A DNA stretch of 64,000 nt, from the NCBI GenBank assembly GCA_025200525.1, contig CM045760.1, positions 43,605,932 through 43,669,931 of the forward strand, read 5' to 3'. Below the pieces are notes generated by a model. That model did not search any database, had not been told where the DNA came from, and worked only from the letters and a program-made list of their open reading frames with translations. This DNA is from Camellia lanceoleosa (Eukaryota; Streptophyta; Magnoliopsida; Ericales; Theaceae). The translations under genes were made by a program, and so were the position numbers. Positions within the stretch are counted from its first letter, which is position 1. Each line of letters opens with the position of its first letter. Positions 1-10,355 of the stretch are shown here, in pieces.

Positions 1-577
1 TTCTTATACTCTGCCTTTTTTTATGTCAGCCCTCTTCATCTAGATATAAAACTTCAGTAAACAACAGGTTAAACAATAGGGACATTCAGATATTTTTTAG
101 ATAAACTGGTGTGAGTAAGGAAGGGTACTCCAACAAACAGAAAAAAAAAATCATTAATGATAATAACTCCAAAAACCCAAGTAATTAAGCAGTGCAAGTA
201 GCTTGTAATATACATGAGCTATTAATTTTACAGATTCTCAGTCCAGTTCAGTTCTCATTAATTCTTTATCTCCAGTTTAATTTAATTGTTGTTGACATGG
301 AATTACAGAAAGAATTTGTTTGCACTATTTAATTACTTGCATATATTTTACGTATTTATGCATGTATATATATTATATAAATATATCTATGAAAGTTTCA
401 GCATGATAAAGATAAACACTTAACAACATTAGCATACTAAAAGACACCAAGGCATGACAAACACATACATATATATTAACCGACTATTAAGTATCCTTCC
501 AGGATGGATAATGGAAGCAGCTTGTCATTAACATCTTAAATATACTATTAATTTTTAAGTAGAAGGCAACTATTGGT

Positions 578-612
578 TTCAAATCCCCAAATGCAACCAA
601 TTGAGAGTTTCC
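578..612 (+). repeat. 35-bp direct repeat, copy 1 (partner 1075-1109)
   Basis: The segment beginning TTCAAATCCCC and ending GAGAGTTTCC occurs again, base for base as far as I can read, at 1075-1109. The two copies lie 497 bp apart and bracket the first copy of the longer duplicated segment at 624-1022. Confidence 0.8.
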
Positions 613-623
613 CCTCAAGAACA

Positions 624-1022
624 ACACTCAACCCTCATTTGGTTTCTCCCCAACACTCAACCCTCAAGAAATTACTCTTCGCTCAAATTTATAATGGTAG
701 ATAGAAGACCATTACACACGTAGTTGTTACTACTGCTGCAGAGCTGCTCTGCTGCTGCTGCAGAGTAGTTTTTGCTGCTGCTACAAGTTACTGCTGCTTC
801 CAGTTGCTGCTGCTACCAGTTGCTGCCTCTTTTGGGAAGCAAACCACCTAAGTGAGTTAGGCAGCCCACTTTGAGCCCTGGGGCATTTCCTAGCAGTGTT
901 TAAAGCCTGCACCTTTCCTAGTAGTGTTAGGCAGCCTATTTTGTGTAGATTGTTTAGACCTTGTGGACTTATTTTTTTTTTTTTCTTTTTTTGACTTTGC
1001 AATTATTCATAGATTAGATAAA
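624..1022 (+). repeat. Long dispersed direct repeat, copy 1 (partner 2834-3249)
   Basis: Shared blocks in the same order are: an ACTCAACCCTC block, CAAATTTATAATGGTAG, GTTGTTACTACTG, a block AACCACCTAAG to GCCTGCACCT, and a block from TTGTTTAGACC through a poly-T run to CTTTGCAA(T/C)TATTCATAGAT. The middle differs: this copy has expanded CTG/CAG triplets, while the other has unrelated sequence. Each copy contains a short minus-strand reading frame with related peptides, but no known domain. Confidence 0.75.
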
Positions 1023-1074
1023 GGTTATGTGGCCCCGTATAAACATTCCTGTTCTATAGTTGTTAAAAATAAGA

Positions 1075-1109
1075 TTCAAATCCCCAAATGCAACCAATTG
1101 AGAGTTTCC
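1075..1109 (+). repeat. 35-bp direct repeat, copy 2 (partner 578-612)
   Basis: Second copy of the repeat at 578-612. The flanks diverge immediately afterwards (ACTCTCTCTC here, CCTCAAGAAC there). Confidence 0.8.
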
Positions 1110-2833
1110 ACTCTCTCTCACATCTTAAATCCAACAAATTTATTATCTTTCTTTTATTTTTAAGTTTTTTCAATTTGTCTTCAAAGCATCCTTAAAATAA
1201 GGATTTGTTCTCACACACCCCTCCCCCTCCCAGCTAAACCATAGAGAGCAGACCTTTGCTGGTATCACTTGCATAGTGTATGACATTTGACCATAAAACA
1301 GGACCACAATCTGTTTTGATTACATTATAAAAGAATAACTTAATCTCAAAATTAACATCATGGTTAATTCAAATTGCTCATTCATTGTTTCCATGTACTT
1401 CAAAATGCATGATACTAGTTCCCACAGTAATCAATACATTACTGCATTTTCAAATGATTGAAAAGTAATATATTTTACCAGTAAGGCAAACTGAAAGCAT
1501 TTCTGAAAGTGTTAAGTAGGCAGTCTCATGGAGACACAAACAAGAAAAAATGAAAACTTGATTGTTTCTTCTCTTGCAGCCATATGATCTCCCTGATCAT
1601 TGAGTTACCTCCTGCGTTGCTCTCGTATATGAATTATGCTAGTTTTTGTCCTTTCATTTTTTATTTTTCTGTCAAAAAGACGAACTTCGTTACATAGGGG
1701 TAGGAATTGAAACCTGGGTAAAGGCCCAATCACCGGGTTATCTAAATGCTCTTGAATTATATATACACTAGTTGAAACTCTTAAATTAATGTAATGGTAC
1801 ACACATTCCATATTATGTTCACAGAATATTAATTGTTCATATCTTGTTCCCTTAAAGTACATTCACCATTAAGAAGAAAGTTATAAAAAAAAAAAAAAAA
1901 GTCCAAATACCATATGGATGTTCCCATCTACTAATACATTTCAGTTTTAGATAAGGATAAATTACACTAAATTCAAACATAAATGGATAGTAATGCACTT
2001 CAAATAAGGATTTGTTTTGGTTTGTTAATGCCTTTGCTATTGCTGCTGCTACTGTTGCAGCACTTAGTTGCTACTACTATTGCTGCACTTAGTTCTTCTT
2101 TTTTTGGGTGAATAAGTCTAGCTAGCAGACTGGCTGCCTCCATAACCAAGATCAGAGGCACACACAAAAGAAGCCAATTAATGCTATGTTTTTCCATAGC
2201 TGCCACATACACCAATATACAAGAAACCAAGAGTTTGAGAAAATAAAATGACCCCAAGCACAACCCACAAGGGATTAGGTACAAGCCTTAGAACATGAGC
2301 ATAAAACCAGTTGGAATTCAACTCCATACTTCCTATCCAATTGTGTAGCACCAACAAAATAAAATAAAAAGACAACTGTCAAGCATACTCCATTCATTGA
2401 ATTGGCGCAGATTGCAACCTGGTTCAAGTTTGCATTCCCCATAACTTTATACTTCCAAGTTTCAGCATGACTTGTTAGGACCACCCACACAGATTCAACC
2501 AAATGAAATCAAAGAGTAATAACAATGAGAAAATCCTCCAATGCAACAAACAATTTAGGTCTTCCTTCACTTGACCCACAATGAAAAATCTCTATAATAA
2601 GAACCAGCCATAAGTACCTGCAGTAAACAGTTAGAAAGTTTTTGAAACTAGTTCACTCAACTCGCAGCTTACAACACTCACTCAATATATAAGGGCACAC
2701 CATCTCTCAACCCACCATCCCTATATAGAAACCAAATTGGCATCCTGCATAGCAACATGTAAGTTAAAAACATTTAAAACAGTAAACCTCACCATATGGC
2801 TCACATCACTTGACCCTCTTGTATGTTCTCACC

Positions 2834-3249
2834 AGCACTCAACCCTCATTTGGTTTTACCCCAACACTCAACCCTCAAGAAATTACCCTCCACTCAAATT
2901 TATAATGGTAGCTGGAAGAACATTAAGCACTTAGTTGTTACTACTGTGAGAGTCAGATTCTTTCTGCCTTTCTTGTTGTAAAGTAGTTTTTCTTTGCTCT
3001 TGCAAATTCTCTTCTTGCCGATCCTTTGCTTCTTTTGGTAGGCAAACCACCTAAGCGAGTTAGGCAGCCCACTTTGAGCCCTGAGGCATTTCCTAGTAGT
3101 GTTTAAAGCCTGCACCTCTCCTCTTGGATATGAAACATTCAATACAAATGATAGTATTGAATAATGAATGCCTAGATTGTTTAGACCTCGTGGAATTATT
3201 ATTTTTTTTTTCTTTTTTTGACTTTGCAACTATTCATAGATCAGATAAA
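2834..3249 (+). repeat. Long dispersed direct repeat, copy 2 (partner 624-1022)
   Basis: This copy ends about 125 bp before the transposase start codon at 3376. It could be part of the 5' leader or promoter of the CACTA element. It does not have TG...CA ends or a flanking duplication, so I do not call the pair LTRs. Confidence 0.7.
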
Positions 3250-3375
3250 TTATTTGTTATAAGATCCTGCATTTTTTTTGTTTCCAAGTTTTATATAAAT
3301 TATTTGTTATCAGATAAATTATTGTTTTATATTCTAATTTCTTTGTTGATATAGGTATTCAAAAATACATTTAAA

Positions 3376-6300
3376 ATGGACAAATCTTGGATGTTCAAGG
3401 ATAGAAGATCAAAAGAATATGAGAACGGAGTTGAACAATTTCTTAATTTTGCTATAATTCATGCAAGTGATCTTCAATCAATACGTTGTCCTTGTAGAGT
3501 TTGTGGGAACTTGAGAAGCCAACCTATTCAAGAGATTAGAAATCATCTCTTTTTCAATGGTATTGACCAAAGTTATACCACATGGATATGGCATGGAGAA
3601 GCAGTCACCAGTGAGGCATCACCATGTTTAAATGAACAAGATTTTTCCCAACAACAATTTGACACATCTCCCATAGACAATGTAGCTGAAACAATAGAAA
3701 TGGTTCAAGATGCATACGATCATTGCACGGCTGATCCTAAAGTGTTTAAGAAATTACTCGAAGATGCAGAAAAACCATTGTATCCGGGTTACACAAAGTT
3801 TACCAAGTTATCTGCATTGGTTAAACTATATAACTTCAAAACTACGAATAGCCTATCTCACACTAGGTTTTCAGATCTACTGGCGTTGTTGAGTGATATG
3901 CTGCCAATGAACAATGAAATACCATCATCCATGTATGAGGCTAGGAAGACGTTTGCTGCATTGGGAATGGGATATGAGAAAATAAATACATGTCCATATG
4001 ATTGCATACTCTATAGAAAGGAGTACAAAGATGCAACTTCATGTCCTACATGTGGTACATCAAGATGGAAGTTAAAGAAGAATTCCATTAAAATAAGAAA
4101 GGATGTGCCTGCAAAAGTTTTATGGTATTTTCCACCTATCCCAAGGTTTCGAAGGATGTTCCAATCAGCAAAAATAGCGAAGGATTTGACATGGCATGCT
4201 CATGAAAGAGATTCTAATGGTACAATGTGTCACCCTACAGATTCTCCATCATGGAAGTTAGTAGACCATAAGTGGCCAGATTTCGCTGCAGAGCCAAGAA
4301 ACCTTCGATTAGCTATTTCTGTAGATGGAATAAATCCACACAGTTCCCTTAGCAGTAGGTATAGTTGTTGGCCAGTTATAATGATTACCTATAATCTTCC
4401 ACCATGGTTATGTATGAAAAGGAAATTTATGATGTTATCATTGCTAATATCAGGTCCACAACAACCTGGTAATGACATTGATGTTTACTTGGCACCACTA
4501 ATTGATGATTTGAAAATGTTGTGGGAGGTAGGTGTTGAAGCTTATGACGCTTATAAAGAAGAACACTTCAAGCTGAAGGCTATATTGTTGTGGACAATTA
4601 ATGACTTTCCAGCATTAGGCAATTTGAGCGGTTGTACTGTAAAGGGATATTATACATGTCCAATTTGTAGTGAAGGAACATGTTCTCACAGATTAAAATA
4701 TGGTAAGAAGAACACATATGCTGGCCACAGAAAATTTCTTCCACGCTACCATCCATATCGGAGGCAAAAAAAGGCTTTTAATGGTGAGCAAGAGTTTGGA
4801 TTAGCTCCAATTCCATTAACTGGGGAGGAGATATTAAATAAGGTTGAAAGGCTTGTAACCATATGGGGAAAGAAAAATAAAAAAGCATTAGATGTTGGTG
4901 GGACAAAATGTTGGAAGAAGAAATCATTATTCTTTGATCTTGAATATTGGAAATACTTATATGTTAGACATAATTTGGATGTCATGCATATTGAGAAGAA
5001 TGTGTGTGAGAGCCTCATTGGTACGTTACTCAATATTCCAGGAAAAACAAAGGATGGAATTAATTCTCGCCTTGATTTTGTAGAAATGGGTTTGCGTGAA
5101 GAATTGGCACCATAAATTGGGGAGAAGCGAACATACTTGCCTCCAGCATGTTACACATTGTTTAAGGAGGAGAAAAAAAGAGTATGTACAACATTATTGG
5201 AATTAAAGGTTCCAGAAGGATACTCTTCAAATCTAGGAAGTCGTGTATCAATGCAAGATTTGAAACTTTATGGTCTAAAATCACATGATTGTCATGTATT
5301 GATGCAACAATTACTACCTGTGGCAATACGATCTGTGTTACCTAAGCATGTGAGACATGCTATTATTAGGTTATGTTTCTTTTTCAATGCTATTTGTAGC
5401 AAAGTGGTGGATGTGGGAAAATTAGATGAGATTCAAAAAGATCTTGTGGTCACATTATGTTTGCTTGAAAAGTACTTCCCACCTTCGTTCTTTGATATCA
5501 TGGTGCATTTGACAGTGCATCTTGTTAGAGAAGTTCGACTTTGTGGACCAGTTCACTTTAGATGGATGTACCAATTTGAGAGGTTCATGAAGATTTTAAA
5601 GGGTTATGTTCATAATCATAATTGTCCTGAAGGTTGCATTGCTGAAAGTTATATTGTAGAAGAAGCTGTTGAGTTTTGCGCAGAGTACTTATCTGGAGTG
5701 GATGCAATCGGGATTCCTTCTAATAGGAACATGACAGTTGATGATGATATAGAAATTGGAAGGCCTTTATCAAGTGGTTATGTTGTTACTGTTGATCGTA
5801 ATGAATGGGAGCAAGCACATCGTTATGTGTTAGAAAATACAAGTGACATTCAACCATGCATTAAGTAAGAATATTTCATGTGCATTTTTTTACAATTGTA
5901 TTCTCACAAGTTAGAGATTTATTTCATAATATATTGCTTTATTCATGATTTGATAGAGAGCATATGGCTTGGTTGAAGCTAAAATATCATCGTCAATCAC
6001 AAAGTCAAAAATGGTTACAAATTGAGCATAATAAAACATTTATGTATTGGCTTCGTGAAAAGGTATTGCGGTAATTTAACATTTATCTTTTTCTAATACC
6101 GAATATTATTAAGAAAAAAATTAGCTAACTATTCAACCATATACAGGTCTCAAAGGAATTAAGTGGCCAAAATAATATCTCAAATAACTTGAAGTGGATA
6201 GCACAAGGACCTCGATTGGATGTTATAAAATTCCCTGGCTATATCATCAATGGTTGTCGTTATCACACAAAAGATCGGGATAACTCATGAGTCAGCCAAA

Positions 6301-6788
6301 ACAGTGGAATTAGTTTAGTAGCAACAACAATGCAAGTGACAGGTTATAAGGATAAGAACCCAGTGTTTACGGATGAGTTACTATGGAGTTATTACTGAGA
6401 TATGGCAACTTGACTACAATATGTTCAAGATTCCGGTATTTAAGTGTGATTAGGTTGACAACACAAAGGGAATTAGAGTGGATGAGTTGGGTTTCACATT
6501 AGTTGAGTTAGGGAGGATAGGCCATAAAGACAATCCCTTCATTTTGGCTTCCCAAGCTAAGAAAGTTTTTATGTACAAGATCAACTTGATCCGAGATGGT
6601 CAGTTGTGCTAGAACCTCCTCAAAAACAATATTCTTGTGAAAAGGATGATGAGTTCAATGATTTTTGTATAGAGCATCATGGCTTTACAAAAGTTTTGCC
6701 AGAAGTTGAATCATTAGATATGGTTGATGATTCTTTGTCATCTTACATGCGAGGAGATTGTGAGGGAACTTGGCTCGATAATCCATGA
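3376..6788 (+). pseudogene. CACTA transposase (TNPD type), broken by stops and frameshifts
   Basis: In intact elements this protein binds and cuts the transposon ends. Residues 1-75 match the transposase-associated domain (start MDKSWMFKDR, with the Cys pair of CPCRVCGN). Residues about 150-410 match Transposase_21, with candidate acidic residues D317 (VDGINPH) and D410 (NDFPALGN), followed by HNLDVMHIEKNV near 532-542. The first open stretch ends at a TAA at 5113-5115, but the same frame continues at once (IGEKRTYLPPACY), so this looks like one nonsense change. A DUF4218-like part runs to 5864. Introns at 5865-5956 and 6063-6146 have GT...AG borders and keep phase. A DUF4216-like part (6147 to about 6620) has a TGA at 6288, a frameshift near 6370, a TAG at 6451 and another frameshift near 6570. 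The C-terminal tail ends at 6786-6788. It is a decayed gene, not expected to make full-length transposase. Confidence 0.88.
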
Positions 6789-6945
6789 TGGAAAAAAAAA
6801 TGTCTTTGTAAGAATGTATGTCTAAGTGTTGTACTTTCATGTTAAAATGTTTGACTTATATATATTCATTTTCTTCATGTCTTTATATTTAATTGTCTAA
6901 CTATTTAACCTTTTTTCTTAAATTTCTTTTTATTTTATTCACAGG

Positions 6946-9900
6946 ATGGATACTTCTCATGTCCTACCTACTGATGAAGAGGATGCATGGTTACCAGCAA
7001 CAGAACCAAAATCTAATAAAAGAAAAGGCAGAGGTTCGACAACATTACCAGATGTCATAAAGGATAGGAGTTCTGGTGTACGAAAAGCCATTGACTATAA
7101 CGAGAATGGTCAATTGATTGGAAACAATTCAATCAAATGTTCAAGCTATCATGGGGTGTTGGCTCGCACAATGGTTCCGATATGCTATAAAGACTGGTTT
7201 GAGGTGCCAGGTAAACTGAAAGAAAAATTATGGAATTGTGTGGAGGTATGTAAGACATTTAAACTTGTATTTAAGTGCAATCAAAATTTGAATTTTATAA
7301 CATTATATTTTTTCACTACTCAGTTAACATACAAAGTGGATGAAAGAAGTAAGAAAAAAGTGTTATCTTCAATTTGTTCAGAATGGAGGACATTCAAGAA
7401 AGAACTTACCAAGTACATACGTGAAAACAAGTTCAATCCTGAGATCATATCAAACCCACCAGCAATTTATGGATTCGTTGAACAAAGACATTGGGACTCA
7501 TTTCTTGAAGGGCGAAAATCAGAAGAGTTTGAGGTAAAAATAATCAAACTTTAGTTATTTAAAATGTGAGCATTAATTGCTAGACCCATCAAACTTTGTA
7601 TAGTTATGTAATAACAGTGGCATGCCCCTTGTAATCTTGTAAATTTTCTATTTTATTTTATGACTTATTCACCCAAAAAAAATATTAAATGCTATACATT
7701 TGGATTAACATTATGTGTTACATTTTTAAAGATTTTGAGCCAGGTTCAGAAATGGGGACGAAGTCAAAATAAGTATAACCATAGAATCAGTCGAAAGGGC
7801 TATGCTCGCTTTCAAGAAGACTATGTAAGTGGTTATGAATTTTATAATTTAATAACAATTTTGATATGATTATTTTGAAAAATTGATATATGTTTGATTG
7901 ATAGAAACGTATGACCGGATCTACTGAAGATTTGGACAGAAGCATTCTATGGAAAAAGGCTCGTCAAAATAAAAATGGAGAATATGATGACAAGATAATT
8001 ATGGAACAAGCTGCGAGAATTGTAAGACATTTGTGTGTACTGATTGCATTTATTTTATACTACCTTAACTGTTCATCTTTCTTATATAGTAATGTAATAT
8101 TGTAGGATGAGTTGACCAAACAAAAAAGTGATGGGAGTTTAAAGACTGAAGGATGCAATGACATTCTTACTATGGCATTGGGTACTCCTGAATCTTCTAG
8201 TCGAGTAAGGGGGGTAGGAAATCCTGTCACATGTAGCACCTACTTTCACTTGCCTAGACGTGGGAATCAGTCACATTGGGAGAAGAAATGTAATGATCTT
8301 GAGGCAGTGATGGTACAATTGCAAGCTAGGCTTAGTGCAGTGGAACAACAAATACCACATACACCAGAATTTGAACATGTTAGTTCAAATGCCTTGAGAA
8401 GTGGTTATGAAGGAAATTTTCAGCGTGATTTTCTCTCAACAGAAAACAGAGTGAGAACTAAGGATGACATTCCACCCCAAGCTCTTACCCAAAAGATTAT
8501 AAAGGTGTGTAGCATTTAGAACACCTAAAGTTGTTATATTTTCTAATACTGTTAGTGATTTTATTAGTGTTTTTGTTGTTATCTGTGTGTTTGTTATAGG
8601 GCAAATGTTCAAACACGTTGAAAAGTGGTGGTAGAGGCAATTTTCAGGATGATTCTATTTTACCAAAAAATAGAGTGAGAAGTAAGGACAACATTCCACC
8701 TCAAGATCCTAAACAAAATAAGATAAAGGTGTGTAGTTTTTATATATTGATGTTATAATTTATAATATCATTAGTGATATTCTTAGAAGTTCCATTGTTA
8801 ACTTTGTGTTATAGGGCAAATCGTGTAAACTTGCGGTAGGTTCTATTGAAAATATTGTTGCACATGGCACGGTGTATGAGAGAATTGAACCCAATGAAGC
8901 CATTCATACAGTGCCATTAGGAGAATCCAATGTACGGGTGTCTATTGAAGTTGTTATTCAAAAAGATGCCCCTCTTCTTATACCTATCTCAGATGATATG
9001 CTTATTATTGGAGAAGCAGTGGGATTTTTTGTTGCTTGGCCCAAAAATCTTGTATTGGTCGGTGATGAGGTAAAATATTCAAACTTAGAAACTTTATTAC
9101 ACTTTCTTAAAATTAAAGTTGACTTATATTTGTTTATTTTGAAAATTTTAAACTTAGGGAGTTTCAATTAATGTTGAATGTGGAAAATATCAAGAGTCCA
9201 TTCAATCTTTTTTTCATTAGTCGAGCATATCAAGTATGACGAAGCCATAGACATTCCACTAGAGAAAGACATATTTGGGGTGGAGATCAATATCCAACTT
9301 CAAAAAGTAGACATGGAGTACATATGTCATGTGAAAGAATTATCTGTTACATGTATCATGTTGTACATAAGGTAAGGAAAATTTGCTACATCAATAGCTA
9401 TTTCTGCAGATTTTATGAATTACGAATTTAATTAACATTTGTTTTTTTTATTAGTCATCTCCATCAAGTGTTGAAGGTTTCCAATTGGAGGAAACAATTT
9501 GTATTTGTCAACCCTTGTATCGTTAGTGGAAAACTATGGATGGGGAGAAATCAAAATCAGTGTTGCTTGCAAGAAGATTAGAGGAGGCTATGCTAGAGCA
9601 ATTGATTTTAATTCCTTATAATATTGGGTAATTATCTAAAAGTATTTATTTCATGTGTTCAAATAATAAACTTATTAAGCTCATACTTGTGACTTGTTCA
9701 ATTATAGGTACCATTGGATATTGTTAGTCATTAATCTAACATTGATGATTGTGTACTTGCTTGATCCGATTAATTCTAAAATAAACACAAGCCTTGAAAT
9801 TGTAATAAACACGTAAGTTTGGCTAGTTCGTACATTTTTAAGCAATTTGAGTTTGCCTAAAAATATTTTGACTTTTGAAATTTCTTTCATAAAGTGCTTT

Positions 9901-10355
9901 GAAAATGTATGAAACTACCCAAAGGAGGAGGAGGAGGACCAATCCAGTTTGGAAAGTAGTTCAGGTAATCAATATTATTTTCACTAATTTTATCATAGTT
10001 ATATTTATGCTAATAGTTGTTCAGCTTGATCATAGCACTTTATATGTAGTTTCTAATAATAATGAAAATACTTTCATGTAGTCCCCGCAACAACCTACAA
10101 ATGTGGAATGTGGGTTTTATGTAATGAGGTATATGAAAGACCTCGTTAGAGATCAAAGCATCCTAAGAAAACAAAATGTGAGATAAATTCTAAAATTTTA
10201 TTACTATTATATTCATGATACTTGTACATCTTCTTCATGGTCTAATTGTTTCTAAATATCTCTTGTAGTTCAATGGAAAAAAGACTTACATAGAAACCGA
10301 ACTTGATGAAGTGCGAGTTGAATGGATTAATTTCGTACTAAAGAATATGAGTTGA
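6946..10355 (+). CDS. CACTA second gene: Ptta/En/Spm-like protein with C-terminal Ulp1 (C48) cysteine protease domain
   Basis: Thirteen exons can be placed with GT...AG borders: 6946-7245, 7324-7533, 7744-7824, 7905-8021, 8106-8504, 8600-8728, 8815-9069, 9158-9371, 9455-9627, 9708-9812, 9895-9964, 10082-10177 and 10269-10355. Phases fit at the joins I checked in the 3' half. The N-terminal half resembles plant Ptta/En/Spm transposon proteins (ICYKDWFEVPGKLK, WRTFKKELTKYI, then a coiled-coil-like stretch DLEAVMVQLQARLSAVEQQ). Exon 7 resembles DUF8039 (GEAVGFFVAWPKNL). Exons 8-13 form a Ulp1/SUMO-protease-like domain with His in YHWILLVI (codon 9712-9714), Asp in YLLDP (9763-9765), Gln in SPQQ and Cys in ECGFYVM (10109-10111), so all catalytic residues are present. 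Exon 9 has an in-frame TAG or a frameshift near 9525-9560, because two different frames there look conserved. The gene may therefore be damaged. Exons 5 and 6 share a duplicated segment. Confidence 0.75.
8385..8504 (+). repeat. Duplicated exon segment, copy 1 (end of exon 5)
   Basis: This segment encodes ALRSGYEGNFQRDF...NRVRTKDDIPPQ and ends at the donor AAAGGTGTGTAG. Copy 2 in exon 6 encodes LKSGGRGNFQDDS...NRVRSKDNIPPQ and ends at the same donor. The introns that follow both copies also share their start and end (GTGTGTAG...TTATAG). Confidence 0.85.
8600..8728 (+). repeat. Duplicated exon segment, copy 2 (exon 6)
   Basis: This is the second copy of the exon segment at 8385-8504. Both exons that follow these introns start with GGCAAATC/GGCAAATG-like sequence (8600 and 8815), so the duplicated unit is an exon plus its downstream intron. 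Reading frame is kept. Confidence 0.85.

Larger units (their letters stand above)
1..3375. other. Non-coding region upstream of the CACTA transposase, with internal repeats
   Basis: No convincing gene was found here on either strand. The stretch is AT-rich with short poly-A and poly-T runs and CTG/CAG-rich patches near 730-830 and 2036-2105. It probably belongs to the 5' part of the CACTA element, because the transposase gene starts at 3376, but I could not find a CACTA-type 5' terminus or any copy of the subterminal repeat seen at the 3' end. The element may therefore begin before the window. Two internal duplications are listed separately. Confidence 0.5.

Noticed and set aside
2000..2502. 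Minus-strand frames with hydrophobic stretches resembling membrane proteins
   Set aside because: Short, overlapping frames in different phases without splice logic or a known family. T/C-rich composition explains the hydrophobic residues.
2900..3229. 109-codon minus-strand frame with a relative at 781-1002
   Set aside because: The similarity comes from the 400-bp DNA repeat. The start is in a poly-lysine stretch from the poly-T run, and the two peptides differ by frame-disturbing changes.
624..3249. The 400-bp repeats as LTRs of a small retrotransposon
   Set aside because: No TG...CA ends, no flanking duplication, no primer site or polypurine tract next to them, and the middle parts differ.
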